37,500 nucleotides of DNA from Chromera velia (lineage: Eukaryota; Sar; Chromeraceae): positions 1 through 37,500 of the forward strand of contig JAHBMJ010005147.1 of NCBI GenBank assembly GCA_018398765.1, written 5' to 3'. The notes under the pieces were generated by a model. It was not told the DNA's origin and did not search any database. It saw nothing but the letters and a program-made list of their open reading frames with translations. Positions 1-11,422 of the stretch are shown here, piece by piece. Position 1 is the stretch's first letter. Each line of letters opens with the position of its first letter. A program made the position numbers and the translations under genes.

Positions 1-815
1 AGAGGGAGACCAGTATGGAGTACCACAAATGAGAAAGGCTAAACGAGTAAATAGCACTTGCGTTGGGATAGTATGGACCGCTTTGAAAGACTGACATACA
101 CGGAGCAAGTGAAAGACATTCAAATGCATGAAAGCTAAGCGATTGGTCTGGGTGGAAAAATGTTTGGCACGACTGAGAGCTGTGCAAAGCTTCAGAAGAG
201 GCGGTCAAAAAATGGAGGCTCCAGCACACTCTCCATCGACCCTCTCTCAGTGACCTCCCTTGTGCGTTTTTGACAAGCTCCTAGCAGAACAAAGAAGCTG
301 GATGCTAAGCAAATCATTATACAAAGCGAGAGAGCAAGCCGTGCTTCCTTAACAGACCTGCAGGTGTTCCCAAGTCTCCGTCCACCAACACCTGCAAACA
401 TGGAGGGACAGGCGTTCACGCTTTATGCAGTCAAGGAAGCACTTCTGTCCATCTTATTCTGCATGCACAAGGTTTTAAGGAAAAACTCAAAAGCCTAAGA
501 AGCAGTCGGTCCGGACAGCCTGACTTGGGGGTTGACCCCAGGGCTCCCAAGACTGTGACCTGCAAGGAAAGAGTAAGGTCCTGGAGAACGATGAGGGCAG
601 CAGTACTTTAATACCTAGATAAGGCTGGCAGCCCTTCCCTGCTTGAACAGGAGGAGAAGCAGTAAACAGGAAGACCTTGAAAACAAGACTAAGACGGCTG
701 GTGTCCACTGGACCCACCTCTAAGCTCCACTTCGTGCCGACCTGAGGGGACCCAGCAACACTCGTCTCCTCCAGAGCCCCGAAAGTGCACTCCAAAAAAA
801 AAAGTCAAAACCGAG

Positions 816-873
816 AAAACGCTCTGTCAGACATCTTCTAAAACCGTCAGAAGACATCTGACAGAGCGCTTTT
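816..873. repeat. Nested hairpin in left arm of the palindrome
   Basis: AAAACGCTCTGTCAGACATC at 816 is mirrored by GACATCTGACAGAGCGCTTT around 853-872, giving a stem of about 24 bp with a loop of about 9 bases. A homologous hairpin sits in the right arm (1553-1612). Confidence 0.8.
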
Positions 874-1552
874 TGTGGTAACATTTATGTGGAAAAAGTC
901 TATTTGCTCAGAGGTTTAGAACTCCGTAGTTTTAAACCTGTGGACCTTCAAGATGGATAAGAGACTTCAGACCCGATTATTGGCCGACAGAGGCAAAGTC
1001 GGCTGCGTGCGTCAAAGGGACAGGGTGCCGCCACCCCCTCTGGCTCCGTGGTGGCGCCTCCCGGACCCACGATTAGCCCATGTCTAGACCTGGCGGCGGG
1101 GGGGTTTGACCCCCCTTGCCCAAGGTTCAGACGTGCGGACTTCTGAACCTCGGAAGGGGGGGGGTGTCCGACCCAACTCGAGGTCCCTGAGTCAGACCTA
1201 AAACAGTCTCAGAACACCTTCCCTGACTGTTTTGGGTCAGGGACCTCGAGTTGGGTCGGACACCCCCCCCCTTCCGAGGTTCAGAAGTCCGCACGTCTGA
1301 ACCTTGGGCAAGGGGGGTCAAACCCCCCCGCCGCCAGGTCCAGACATGGGCTAATCGTGGGTCTGGGAGGCGCCGCCACGGGGCCAGAGGGGGTGGCGGT
1401 ACCCTGTTCCTTCGACGCACGCAGCCGACTTTGCCTCTGTCGACCAATAATCGGATCTGAAGTCTCTTGTCCATCTTGAAGGTCCACAGGTTCAAAACTG
1501 TGCAGTTCTGAACCTCTCAGCAAACAGACTTTTCCCACAGAAATGTTATCAC

Positions 1553-1612
1553 AAAAAACGCTCTGTCAGATGTCTTCTGATGGTTTCAGAAGATGTCTGA
1601 CAGAGCGTTTTC
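1553..1612. repeat. Nested hairpin in right arm of the palindrome
   Basis: AAAACGCTCTGTCAGATGTC is followed after a short TGATGGTTTC loop by its reverse complement ending in GACAGAGCGTTTT. It is the mirror-arm partner of 816-873 and is better conserved as a stem. Confidence 0.8.
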
Positions 1613-2419
1613 TCGGTTTTAACTTTTTTTTTGGGAGTGTACTTTCGGGGCTCTGGAGGAGACGGGTGTTGCTGGGACTATTTGGTCGGCATGAAGTGGA
1701 GCTTGCAGGTGGGTCCAGTGGAGACCAGCCGTCTTAGTCTTGTTTCCAACGTCTTTTTGCTTGCTGCTGCTCCTCCTGTTCAAGTGAGGAAGGGCTGCCG
1801 GCCTTATCTAGGTGTTAAAGTACTGTTGCCCTCATCGCTCTCCTTACTCTTTCCTTGCAGGTCACAGTCTTGGGAGCCCCGGGGTCAACCCCCAGGTCAG
1901 CTTGTCCGGACTCGCTGCTTTTTAGGCTTTTGGTCTTTTCTTTGGGACCTTGTGCACGCAGAATAAGCTAGACAGAAGTGCTTCCTTGATTGCACAAAGC
2001 GTGAACGCCTGTCCCTCCGTGTTTGCAGGTATTGGTGGACGGAGACTTGAGGACACTTGCAGGTCAGTTAAGGAAGTGCGGCTCTCTCTTTCGCTTTGCA
2101 TGATGATTTGCTTAGCATCTAGCTTCTTTGTTCTGTTAGGAGTTTGATAGAAACGTACAAGGGAGGTCACTGAGAGAGGGTTGATGGAGAGTCTGCTGGA
2201 GCCTACATTTTTTGACCGCCTCTTCTGAAGCTTTGCACAGCTCTCAGTCCTGCCAGACATTTTTCCACCCAGAACAATCGCTCAGCTTTCATGCATTTGA
2301 ATGTCTTCCACTTGCTTCGTGTGTATCAGTCCTTGAAAGCGGTCCGTACTATCATGACGCAAGTGCTTCTTACTTGTTCATCCTTTCTCATTTGTAACAC
2401 TCTGTACTGGTCTCCCTCT

Positions 2420-3030
2420 AAACATCTGGATCTACCTACGGACCTGTCCTTCTTTTTCACAGTTTCTCATTGACACATGCAGAACGATTTGCAAGCTTTT
2501 GCGCCATGTAGTGTGAGTTCTTTGTAAAAAGAATTATGTTGTCTCTGTGCTCTGTTCTCTCCGACCCCTGCTGACCGCCTCCTGTCCGGTCTGACCAGCC
2601 TAGCTATGAAATCCTCCTTCCTGCACTGTTTTCCTTGCAGAAGAAACAATTCTTTGTAGTTGATTGGCGGCGCTAAACGTTGCTTTTGAGCGTATCCACT
2701 AGTGTTGTGCCTGTGTATTTCTTTGTAGGTAATATTCACTAACTTCTACGTGCCGCGGTGATCGTAATTATTCCCACCATACACCCTAGCTAATCAACCA
2801 GTCTTTTGAGCACATTTGAGCAGATTTGCACAGGAGTAACGATTTTAAATGCTTTAAAAGACTCTAGATTGCTTCAAGTAACCTAGTTTTACTTTATAAT
2901 GAAGCTAGAATATAGTAAATTTAAAAGTTACTTTGGATTCCACTAAGTCCTACTTTGGAGTCCACTCTGTTCTGTGTACAAGTGTGTGTATCTTGTGCTC
3001 GTACATGTTTACATTGTTTCCTGTATCATC
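2420..3030. other. Spacer without recognisable gene
   Basis: Beyond the palindrome edge the sequence is mixed-composition spacer with several pyrimidine tracts followed by CAG. I find no convincing reading frame, RNA gene or repeat. Confidence 0.5.
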
Positions 3031-3047
3031 TGTGTGAATGTGTGTAT

Positions 3048-3117
<70 letters not shown>

Positions 3118-3175
3118 GTGTATGTGTGTGTGTGTGTGTATGTGTGTATGTGTGCATGTGTGCATGTGTACATCT
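3031..3175. repeat. TG/TATG microsatellite
   Basis: Nearly uninterrupted (TG)n with TATG and CATG interruptions. The Cys/Val and His/Thr open frames across it are repeat artefacts. Confidence 0.95.
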
Positions 3176-3264
3176 GTGCAGCCTGGCAGCCTTCGGCAGC
3201 TCTTCAAGGACGTAGACAGTGACTGCCCGAAGGACTCTCCACTTTCAACTGAGAGTCCCGCTTG

Positions 3265-4095
3265 ACGGCTAAAAAGGGTTCATGTGAGTATGAATGCATG
3301 GATATGTCCGAAGCTGTCTAGGAAAATCTTTTTCCTTTTATCTTCATTCTTTTGTGTCTTTGAATTCTTGCGAATGACCAAGAGGGGGCGATTCTGGTTT
3401 TGTTTACTGTATGTTTGATACATTTTTGAATTGAATCTTCCGTAACATGGCTCATGGTTTTGTTACTATGCTAGGTTACTACGCTTTCAAAAAAAACGAA
3501 TAAGAGAGTTAATCAGCAATGCCGGAAGGGAATGGATATATGTGAGTGAGCAGTGCTAGGGAAACAATTATTGTAATTACAATTATTAGAATTAATTGTA
3601 AACAATTATTGTTTGCTAAGAGTAGGCGAGAGGCAATTAGTTGCAATTAATTATAATTTTTGTTCATGCGTTGTTTATGTGTTGCTATGTGTTGTTCATA
3701 TATTGCCATATGTTATTTAGGCATGTTTAGGTACTGTTTGGTAAATTTTACAACAGTTTACACAGTTTAAAACATGAAACACCAAGTTACAAGTCGTAAA
3801 ACGTTTGTTTTAGATGATTTATAATCATTTCATTTCATAAATGCTTACATTTGAGTTGGTATTTCATTGTACACTATCATTTGATACCCCAATTCGCTTA
3901 ATAACTACATATTTGAGTCTGATTGCAATTATTGGCAATTAATTGCAATGATTGCAATTATTGTTTGGCCGGACTTCCTTGAAGCAATAGACACTGCAAT
4001 TTAATTGCTTCTAGCATTGTGAGTGAGTGAGTGCCTGTTCCAGTGGACAATTTAATCGTTTGTTTGTGGAGTTGTGGGGATGTAATGGGTGTACA
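3265..4095. other. AT-rich spacer with CAATTA-type repeats
   Basis: No gene seen. Around 3565-3660 and 3920-3965 the sequence is built from overlapping CAATTATTG, AATTGCAATTA and TTAATTGCAA words, many of them self-complementary, separated by 250 bp of ordinary AT-rich DNA. Confidence 0.5.
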
Positions 4096-4096
4096 T

Positions 4097-4099
4097 TTA

Positions 4100-4142
<43 letters not shown>

Positions 4143-4296
4143 GTGTACGTGTATGTGTGTGTCTATGTCTATGTCTATATCTGTGTCTATGTCTGTTTGT
4201 CTATGTGTATGCGAGAAAGAGAGAGAGAGAGAGTGTAAGAGAGAGAGAGAGTGTGTGTGAGAGAGAGAGAAAGAGTGTCTGCATGTGTGCATGAGA

Positions 4297-4345
<49 letters not shown>

Positions 4346-4470
4346 TGTGCATGTGTTTGCGCGCACGCACGTATATGTATATGTATACGTGTAAGAGAGA
4401 GATGGATAGAGAGAGAGGGGGAGGGGGGGAAGGAGACAAAGAGGGGGAGAAAGAGGGAGAAAGAAAGACT
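4097..4470. repeat. Compound TG then GA microsatellite
   Basis: A (TG)n block (about 4100-4150), TCTATG repeats (about 4160-4200), then long (GA)n blocks (about 4213-4345) and degenerate purine runs to about 4470. The + strand is almost pure purine in the second half. Confidence 0.95.
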
Positions 4471-4739
4471 GTGTTCGATCAGAATAACATGAAGGATTCC
4501 AGAGAGGGAATCGCGAAGGAAGTGCTAGTTTTCGTGTTAAGTTTGGGACGGAACGAGTGACGATCTGATAAAAGCGAACATTTGAATGAATTGTATATGG
4601 ATCTGATTGGATTTTTCATTCTGTTGCACATGAGTATCAATTTACTGGCCGCTCGAGCAAAAGGTTAAATACCTAATTAGATAGCTGGGTCAGCAAGATA
4701 GTAAAATGCTAAATGAAATTCAATGTCTGTTGCAGCTCT

Positions 4740-4815
4740 AAAGCACCCATGGTTCGACACGGGTTCGATAAAGCCCGAAAGCCGTCGCCCGCAGCCTAAC
4801 CACTGCACCGGTCGC
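4740..4815 (-). repeat. Possible tRNA-derived (SINE-like) segment
   Basis: Read on the minus strand, this stretch has an A-box-like CCGGTGCAGTGGTTAGGC and, about 50 bases on, a stem-loop CCCGTG-TCGAAC-CATGGG that resembles a T-arm. The anticodon arm does not fold cleanly, so it is not a functional tRNA gene as I read it. A degenerate tRNA-derived SINE head is the likeliest reading. Chance resemblance is possible. Confidence 0.3.
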
Positions 4816-5606
4816 GTCCTGCAGGATCTTTTGGGCAGCAAAGGAGATAGGGAAGGTTTGCGGGAAAGTTTTTTGTGTAGTAGAAATTGAAAGGGGAGCA
4901 AAAAAGCCTGACTGGGGGACAGGCTGATGTGCTAGAGTGCTTGACTAACCGATTTACCGATACGATCACAATCTTGCACAGATATTGTACGTTATAAAGA
5001 CGTCAATTCCAGTTTATGGAAAGTCGCTTCTACTTTCGGTTCTTGAGAGAAAAAATCGAATTGCCCCCCTGTTGGGCACTGTACACAGCTATGTGAAGAA
5101 AGCTGCAGAAAGGAGGCTTGTTGATTCTTAAGAGTTCCCCTCATGACCTTTGTCCTGCTACCATACTAGATGTATGCATCATACGTACATATTATTAAAT
5201 CCCTAGTTAAATCCAAATTTTGAATCCCTCCAAACCCAGCCCTCCAATCCTTTGCCCCTTGGCTGCAGCTGAATCTTCGAAATCATAAGTTCCAGCGGCA
5301 GGGAATGTGATGACACCACCGGTTGCAAGGCCTCCTGGGGGGAAGCGGGAGGCCAACGCGCCATAAACCGCCTTAAGGAGCGATCTGACAGGTCCAAACC
5401 AGACAGGCCCCCCTCCCTGGGGGAGGAAAAGGCGGAGGTAAGAAAAAACACAAAGGACATGATGCCGGACGAAGAGGGGAGAAGGACTCTGAATGGGGAC
5501 AGGAGGGGCAGACAGGAGAAGAAGGTTAGTAACTCTCTTGTCATGTCGTTTTCTTTCTGTAGATTTTTACTGTCTTCAGTCAGTTGGGCTTGGGTTTCAA
5601 GTCTGA
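4816..5606. other. Spacer left of the Penelope-like element
   Basis: No supported gene. A minus-strand open frame of 113 codons (5203-5544) has no recognisable motif, and the opposite frames are stop-rich. Confidence 0.4.
5603..5606. repeat. Candidate target-site duplication, left (CTGA)
   Basis: CTGA immediately precedes the left 314-bp repeat, and the same four bases immediately follow the right copy at 11737-11740. Four bases can match by chance. Confidence 0.4.
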
Positions 5607-5920
5607 TATAATGGAGATTCTAGGTAATCGATAGTCTCTTCCAACAGCTGAGATCTTATGTTGTCTGTGCACAAATGTATTGGTAGGAGCACACAGTCAA
5701 TCTACCATAATCCAGTACAATCCAACAGGCTGCTGTCTGATTCAATTGGAATTTATCGAATACATGCTAATTAAACGACATACAAAAAACGCATGCATGC
5801 AAAAGCTTTCGGAGACTGAAGCTTTACATACACGCCGAGCTAAACATCAATAGCTCAAAATCAGCATACCAATTAATCGTAGTATTACGTCGATCCTTGC
5901 AAGCCGATGGATAGACTTTA
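5607..5920 (-). repeat. Left 314-bp direct repeat (pseudo-LTR, element 3' side)
   Basis: It starts TATAATGGAGATTCTAGG and ends GATAGACTTTA. It matches 11423-11736 base for base over its length apart from roughly a dozen substitutions and no obvious indels. Similarity stops abruptly at both ends. It lacks TG...CA ends, so it fits a Penelope-type pseudo-LTR better than a classical LTR. Confidence 0.9.
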
Positions 5921-6072
5921 GGCATGATTAGAGAACACACGTAGTGTCCCGCGCGCGACGCCCCTCCGTATCCATACCGCTGTCTTTTGCCTATCACTAA
6001 CGGTTCTCAGGTGCACTTGCGGAAACAAACGACAACAAAAGTCTGTAACGTTGAAAATCAGTCATATGTAGA
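5921..6072. other. Untranslated 3' segment of the retroelement
   Basis: This sequence lies between the left direct repeat and the last RT-frame remnant. No coding signal is seen. Confidence 0.4.
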
Positions 6073-9000
6073 TTATTTTAGAACAAAACAAAGAAAGGAC
6101 AAACGCGCCTTCCAAAGAGAACGAAGACCATCATCACCAGTCTGACGGACTGTAGATATGAATAAATCAAGCAAAAACGAAACAGGCCATCTTAAAATAT
6201 ATAATTCCAAAAACAGAAAAGTAAGTTCGTCAACCAGGACAACCGCAGGTGCATTACAAGAAAGGAGGGTCCGGATAAGATGAGAAGATATCAGGCCCCT
6301 CTTGGCCAAAACAGAAGGAACACAGGAGAAAGCATGCATCAAACGCACTCTATGAAGTGAAGGTAGGTTAGGAAAAGACGATCATCCTCCAGAAATAGGC
6401 AACAAAGAAAAAGCAACCAAATCACGAAAGAAATTAAGAAGAACATCACGGTTAGGATTAATAGCAGCAAAAAGCAAAATCGAAGGAGATTCCAGTAAAG
6501 AGAAAAGACGCAGACCAAGCACTATAGATCCTTTCTGACGCTCTAAAACGCACGCAGGACTGTAGAAGTCTTCCTCAAGTAACTTTTCCATCATGGGATC
6601 ATCCGGCATGTTACTCATACCACAGTCAAACCTAAAAACAATCGTTCTTAGGGAGACTATCGTCCATGTATCTTCCTGTTATCCATTTCTCCCCCCTTTA
6701 TGAAGGCCTTGATCTCATTAATACAACAGACTACTCTTTCCACGCGGTAAAAAATCGGGCCCCACCAGGAGAGCAAGAAACCTTCATGCTGTCTGACCAT
6801 CTTCCCTCGAACTTGAATTACATTCGAAACAAAATCAAGATTAATTATATGAGCCAACATATCAAGAGGGTGAGAAAGTGCATTCATATAATTGCAGTGG
6901 GAGGATAAAAAAGCAACAGGTTTTAAGTAATGTCTCCGAGAATACCACTTCTCATCCTCCCCCGGACCCGCCTCCTTAATACAAAAAGACTTATGGGTAG
7001 GCAACATAACAAAACGATATCTAGAGGAAGAATGAATGAAATGAACAAAGTCATTCAATCAAAAAAGGAAATCAGCTCTGGGTAGAGAGGGAAAAAATGC
7101 TTTGACGTCGTTCACTAGTAGACCAAGTCCACCCCGAGGCCAATACAAATTAGAAAAAAGATAAGAGCCACGATCTGTAAGTCTCCTAAACCCTGAATTA
7201 AAGATCCTAACCTTATCCTAAAAAGCAAAGACAGAGTCAAAGTCACAATGCGGCGAAAAGTAAGAAAGATAGCCATTCAAAGCTTTGCAAAGGAAAGAAA
7301 AAATCTCATATCTGGCGTGTCTCTTGTAAGATATCAATGGCCTGTCTAGATAGCCTGTACTTCAAAGAGGACCAAGACTGAGGGAGCTCTCCCTCAACTC
7401 CCCAAGACTTACATTTCACCCAAAGGATCCCAATCCCAAATTTAGGTGGTGTTTCTTCCTGTTAAATTTCTTAAACTGATTCAAAAAAGACACCCATACA
7501 TCCTTTCCATTTGAAAAACCATTCTCTAGAAGGTCCAGAAAAGCAGAAAACTCACCCTCCCCAATTCTTTCATAAGAAGAATCAAAAAGAAAAGCTCTCG
7601 CCACTGCCTTAATGTATCTCTCTTTACACAAAAAAGCCAGATCTCCTCTGGCCTCATCAACTAGCACAACTGTTAGAGCAGTTAATAACTTTTTTATTGC
7701 CACAGACTTCTTTGGAACGGCCGGCCCTTTTTTCATTTACGTGAGCACACAAAAACGTTGAAACCCACCGCTCCTGAAGGTCGGCAATCATTGCAGGAGA
7801 CAAGACGCCTTTTATCAACCTGCCTCTTATATTCTCCCTCCCCCTCCCCCTTCCCATTGTCCTCCCTAGACCAACCCCCTCCCGAGTGCCACCATTAGAA
7901 GTGAGAACAAAACGGAGGAAAGACTCAATACCCTTCGAAACAACATTCCATGCACCAGTGTTAGGCCATAATTTGGCCTTGGAAGAAAAGTGAGGAGGAA
8001 GAGAGAAGAAAGATCTAAGAAAGGAAGACGCAGACAGTAGATAACATACATGACCATTAAGCAAAGGAAGATCAAATAATTCCGTAATTTCTATACAACG
8101 ATACGACGATCCATAAGAAGAACCTTCACCCCCTCCTCCTTCCCCACAAATCCTATATGTATTGTCCAAAGTTTGTTGAAGATCAGTCAGCTTTGTAGGG
8201 AAAAGGCGAAGCCTCACGTTTGACAACGAAAACACAGTTTTCCTTATCTCCTCAAACATAGCAAAATAAAAAGATCGGAAAAAAGACAAGTCAGCGAGGG
8301 GCATCCAAATGGTAATCAGCTCCCTTCTGAGCAAAGTCGCTGCTGACCAGCCATTCAACTCGCACATTCGTCTCACATTCAAGTCAAAAGTTGCCCTCCC
8401 TCCTCCAAGAATCCCACCCCTGGGCACCATGCATATACATGCACTCAAATCATTCTTCGTCGCATCAAATGAACAAAGAGACGAATTGGGAAGGACCTTC
8501 TTAAACAATGCAGTCAGCAGTCGTGCACAAAAAAGAGAAATCACGTCCTCTTCCCCTCTCTTCACCCCTATACCCTCTTCGCCAGTGATCCTGTAGAGGA
8601 AAAGAGAGCGAGATTGGAAAATGCCTCCTTTATTAACTCCTCCCGCCAACTTCGACATATGAATAGAAGATTCAAGTTTCCTCCTCAGACTTGAAACCCT
8701 GTCACTACACCTGTACGCAATTAAGCGAACATCCCTTTTATTAGGGTCCCTCAAATTACGCACCAGGTCATTCTTGAACCTCCTCAACACACCAACGGTA
8801 TTCCATATAGGTTTATATGCACGAATATATAAGTACTCCACCATACGCAAATTCATCTGACCACCCCCAATCTTTGCAATAGGAAGGATAACAAAGAGGC
8901 CGTATCTGGAAGCATCAACAGACAAAACAGAATAGAAGCGATGTGCATACCCATGACCCATCTGATTACATTTCCTCCCCAGGTGACGTGGTTTTAATGC

Positions 9001-9628
9001 ACTCGTGAGGTGCTGAAAGAAACGATCGAGCGCCCTACCAACGGTACTTCCAATATAAAAGCCTCTCTTCTATCGTGACCAAATCAAATATATTACTCCC
9101 TTGTCCTACCATGATGCATCCTCTCCCACCCAAGTATAAGCATCCTTGACCTCTCTCAGAAAGGAAGAATATTTCGTATCAGACAAACCCAACCATATAG
9201 AAGCAGCTAGCAAATGGGAATGTACAAGTCTTCTCAAACATTTCTAACCAAACCCTCTCTTAAAGACAGTCCAAAGCTTGTAAGAAGGATTCATTACATC
9301 CTTAGGGGACGCAGGCATAACATAGAGAGTGTATGAAGGTGGCTGTGTCGTCTAAATGACAAGAACTATCGTTAACGGGCAATGCGCAAACAGGACAGGC
9401 TTGAACTGCGTGCACATGGAGGAATGTAACAAACATCCGCACCCCAGCCAATCTGAGGGAAAGACGATCAAGGTCTGACTCCACTTTCTCTCTCACACTT
9501 TCCCTGCTAAAACCCCTTCTATTCTCTATATCCTTCCCAATCACTCCAACCAGTTCCCTCACTTTCTCATGCAATTCATCAGACAAAGACAACAAAAAAG
9601 AAGAATCAAAATTAATTTGAACATTCAA
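6073..9628 (-). pseudogene. Broken ORF2: GIY-YIG endonuclease plus reverse transcriptase
   Basis: Reading 9628 downward. First, a segment with CPVC and a following His/Cys pair (about 9320-9410) could be a zinc finger. A frame change at the C-run near 9304 leads into the GIY-YIG domain: GVIYLI at 9082-9099, GFYIGSTVGRALDRF beginning at 9063, and MVEYLYIRAYKPIWN near 8850-8800, which supplies the expected Glu and Asn. The frame stays open for 434 codons to 7657. The RT follows in other frames: VDEARGDLAFLCKERY (about 7665-7620), motif A DVKAFFPSLP at 7080-7109, the catalytic YMDD at 6659-6670, and a thumb-like FYSPACVLER...LGLRL segment (about 6570-6510). Stops and frameshifts separate these pieces. 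Three in-frame TAG codons interrupt the nuclease region, so the protein cannot be made intact. Confidence 0.8.
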
Positions 9629-9757
9629 CTGACCAGTGCTCCTCCCGACATGCTCCTCAGTCCCTAGTCAATCAGGTCCCACCTGGCGACCTCCCATTCC
9701 CTTCCCCCTTTCTCCTTCCTTCTCCTACTGTAGACAGAGAGCCTCAACCCTCTTCTT

Positions 9758-11387
9758 CTATATGATGAAAGCATAAACGAGTTCTAGAAGGTCACAGCCC
9801 TCCAGATCCCCGTCCACTGCACTGTCCCTCAGAGCTGAGATCATCTCCTTCCTCACCTGGCCCCGCCGTGTTTCACTACGCATGACAGATACCATCAGTC
9901 TGGCATCATTCATACATTTCTGCCAGAGTTTCCCCCCCAAACCTCCATTCTTTGGTTGTCGATACACCGGAAGGTCGACCAGTGTCTCGTATGTGATCCT
10001 TCCACCTACCATCGGCACATTCGGGGGGAAGATTTGCATTCCATCCATTGTGGGCCTGTCCCTCCTGGCATACGATGGCCTGAAGGGCATCACAGCTCTC
10101 TTTTGCATCTGCTGACCCTCCCCTTCTCTCTCCCCTATGGATTTCGGGGTCACGAACCCCGAGTCCGTCATTCCCTGCTTCCCCTCAGAGGAATGTGTTA
10201 CCTGCCTCATTCGCTTAGGTGACCATGTCCCTGTCTGCCTACCAGAGCCATCCTGTATCCCTCCCCCCCCCTACCTCGTTCACCCCTGCATCGCCGTTCA
10301 TTTTCGGGTTTCCATTAGGCACCATTAGACTAATTCCCCCATCCCCCTTCTTCCCATCATTCATCCTGGCATTCATCCCTCTGTTCACCATTCCACCTCC
10401 CCCAGTCTGGCGTACATCCACCCCTATGTTCGGAATCCCCCTCCCCATCACCCCAGGGCCATCTACATTTACGTCCTCAACTGTGATCCCCCCTGATTAG
10501 ATGTAACAGGTCGGCTACATAGAGTGTTTCCCACCCATTGGCCCACTTACCCCCCCTCTCCAGGTTTTTTTCATCTCTTCCTGAAGACAAACAACCTGCC
10601 CATGAATTTCCATGACTCCATGCTCTTTCACCATCTCCGCCACTGAGCACAACATCTCATTCGCTACATCTACCTGTGCCTCCGCTTTGGTAGCTATATA
10701 TTCAGTGGCCAGGTGTGCGTCAATGTGTGCAGCCCCCTCACTCCTCACTTTGTTCGTCAGCCTCCAGGTATATTCTCTGTATTCTATTCCCTTCTGCATT
10801 ATCATATACTCCCTTCTGGATTTTGAGAACACCCCGTCGAGCGGCATCTGAAGCATTGGCATCAACACCCCTTCTACCATCTCATCACACGCTTCCTTCA
10901 CCTCTATCATTCCGACATGTGCCTTTTTATTTATTTCTCCTAGTATCTCTCCCCCCTTCCTCATTTTCCTTGACGGCACAATCAGTCTATTGTATGTTTG
11001 TTTATTCATTACCTCCACCTTCATTGAGGACTCGAGGGCATCCTTGTTTATGGCTTTCAAATTTGTAGCGTCTGCCACCCTCATCTTCACCAGGACCCAT
11101 TCTGTCATTCCCGTCTTCTCTGTATTGAACGTATTGACGATGACCTCGTTTGCTTTCAGTTTATGACCCGGTAGATTTAGTTTCACAACCATTCTATCTG
11201 GGATCCTCTTCCTTGGCTCAACCTTTCTTCCCGTATCCGGGGGCGTCTCTTCCACTTCCACCTGACCGAGCCGTTCTTTCATTGACTTATACATCTCTGA
11301 GTCCCTCAAGTGCCTAAGAATCAGTCTATAGGGACAACAGAGAGACTGGACTTCACTGCATGCACAAAACGGTCTATAGAATTCCAA
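9758..11387 (-). pseudogene. ORF1 of the Penelope-like element, function unknown
   Basis: The first 290 codons (11387 to 10515) are open. They encode a Met/Lys/Glu-rich protein with a long probably helical C-terminal half. After a TAG at 10515 and a TAA shortly after, the same frame reopens (10239-10451) as a Gly/Asn/Met-rich stretch. It then passes into another frame that stays open for 150 codons to 9758. I read this as one ORF1 of about 540 codons broken by stops and one frameshift. I recognise no domain. Position upstream of the nuclease-RT frame on the same strand suggests an RNA-binding or particle protein, but that is inference only. Confidence 0.55.
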
Positions 11388-11422
11388 AATTCAAGGTAAG
11401 GAGCCGACCCGGAAAAAGAATC

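Larger units (their letters stand above)
1..2419. repeat. Large imperfect inverted repeat (foldback-like element)
   Basis: The first 14 bases are the exact reverse complement of 2406-2419, and the match continues inward with scattered substitutions and small indels to a centre near 1210. Each arm is therefore about 1.2 kb. The central junction lies between the CTGAGTCAGACC side (about 1190-1200) and CTGACTGTTTTGGGTCAGG (about 1222-1240). The arms have diverged visibly, so this is not a simple assembly mirror. The left arm begins at base 1, so the element may continue outside the window, and target duplications cannot be read. Short open frames inside the arms (up to about 120 codons) occur in mirrored positions and look incidental. 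Foldback DNA transposons and old inverted segmental duplications have this shape. I see no transposase. Confidence 0.85.

Noticed and set aside
2950..3265. Cys/Val-rich and His/Thr-rich open frames, and a possible terminal exon (LRQLFKDVDSDCPK... ending at a stop near 3264)
   Set aside because: The frames are products of the TG microsatellite. The short non-repetitive tail reads as protein and follows a CAG, but no upstream exon could be joined to it.
5203..5544. 113-codon minus-strand frame next to the Penelope-like element
   Set aside because: Outside the direct repeats, with no motif, and composition and length compatible with chance.
9065..9255. TAG reassigned as a sense codon
   Set aside because: TAA, TGA and frameshifts also break the element, and the host genes here end in TAG (VWA gene) or TGA. 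Decay is the simpler explanation.
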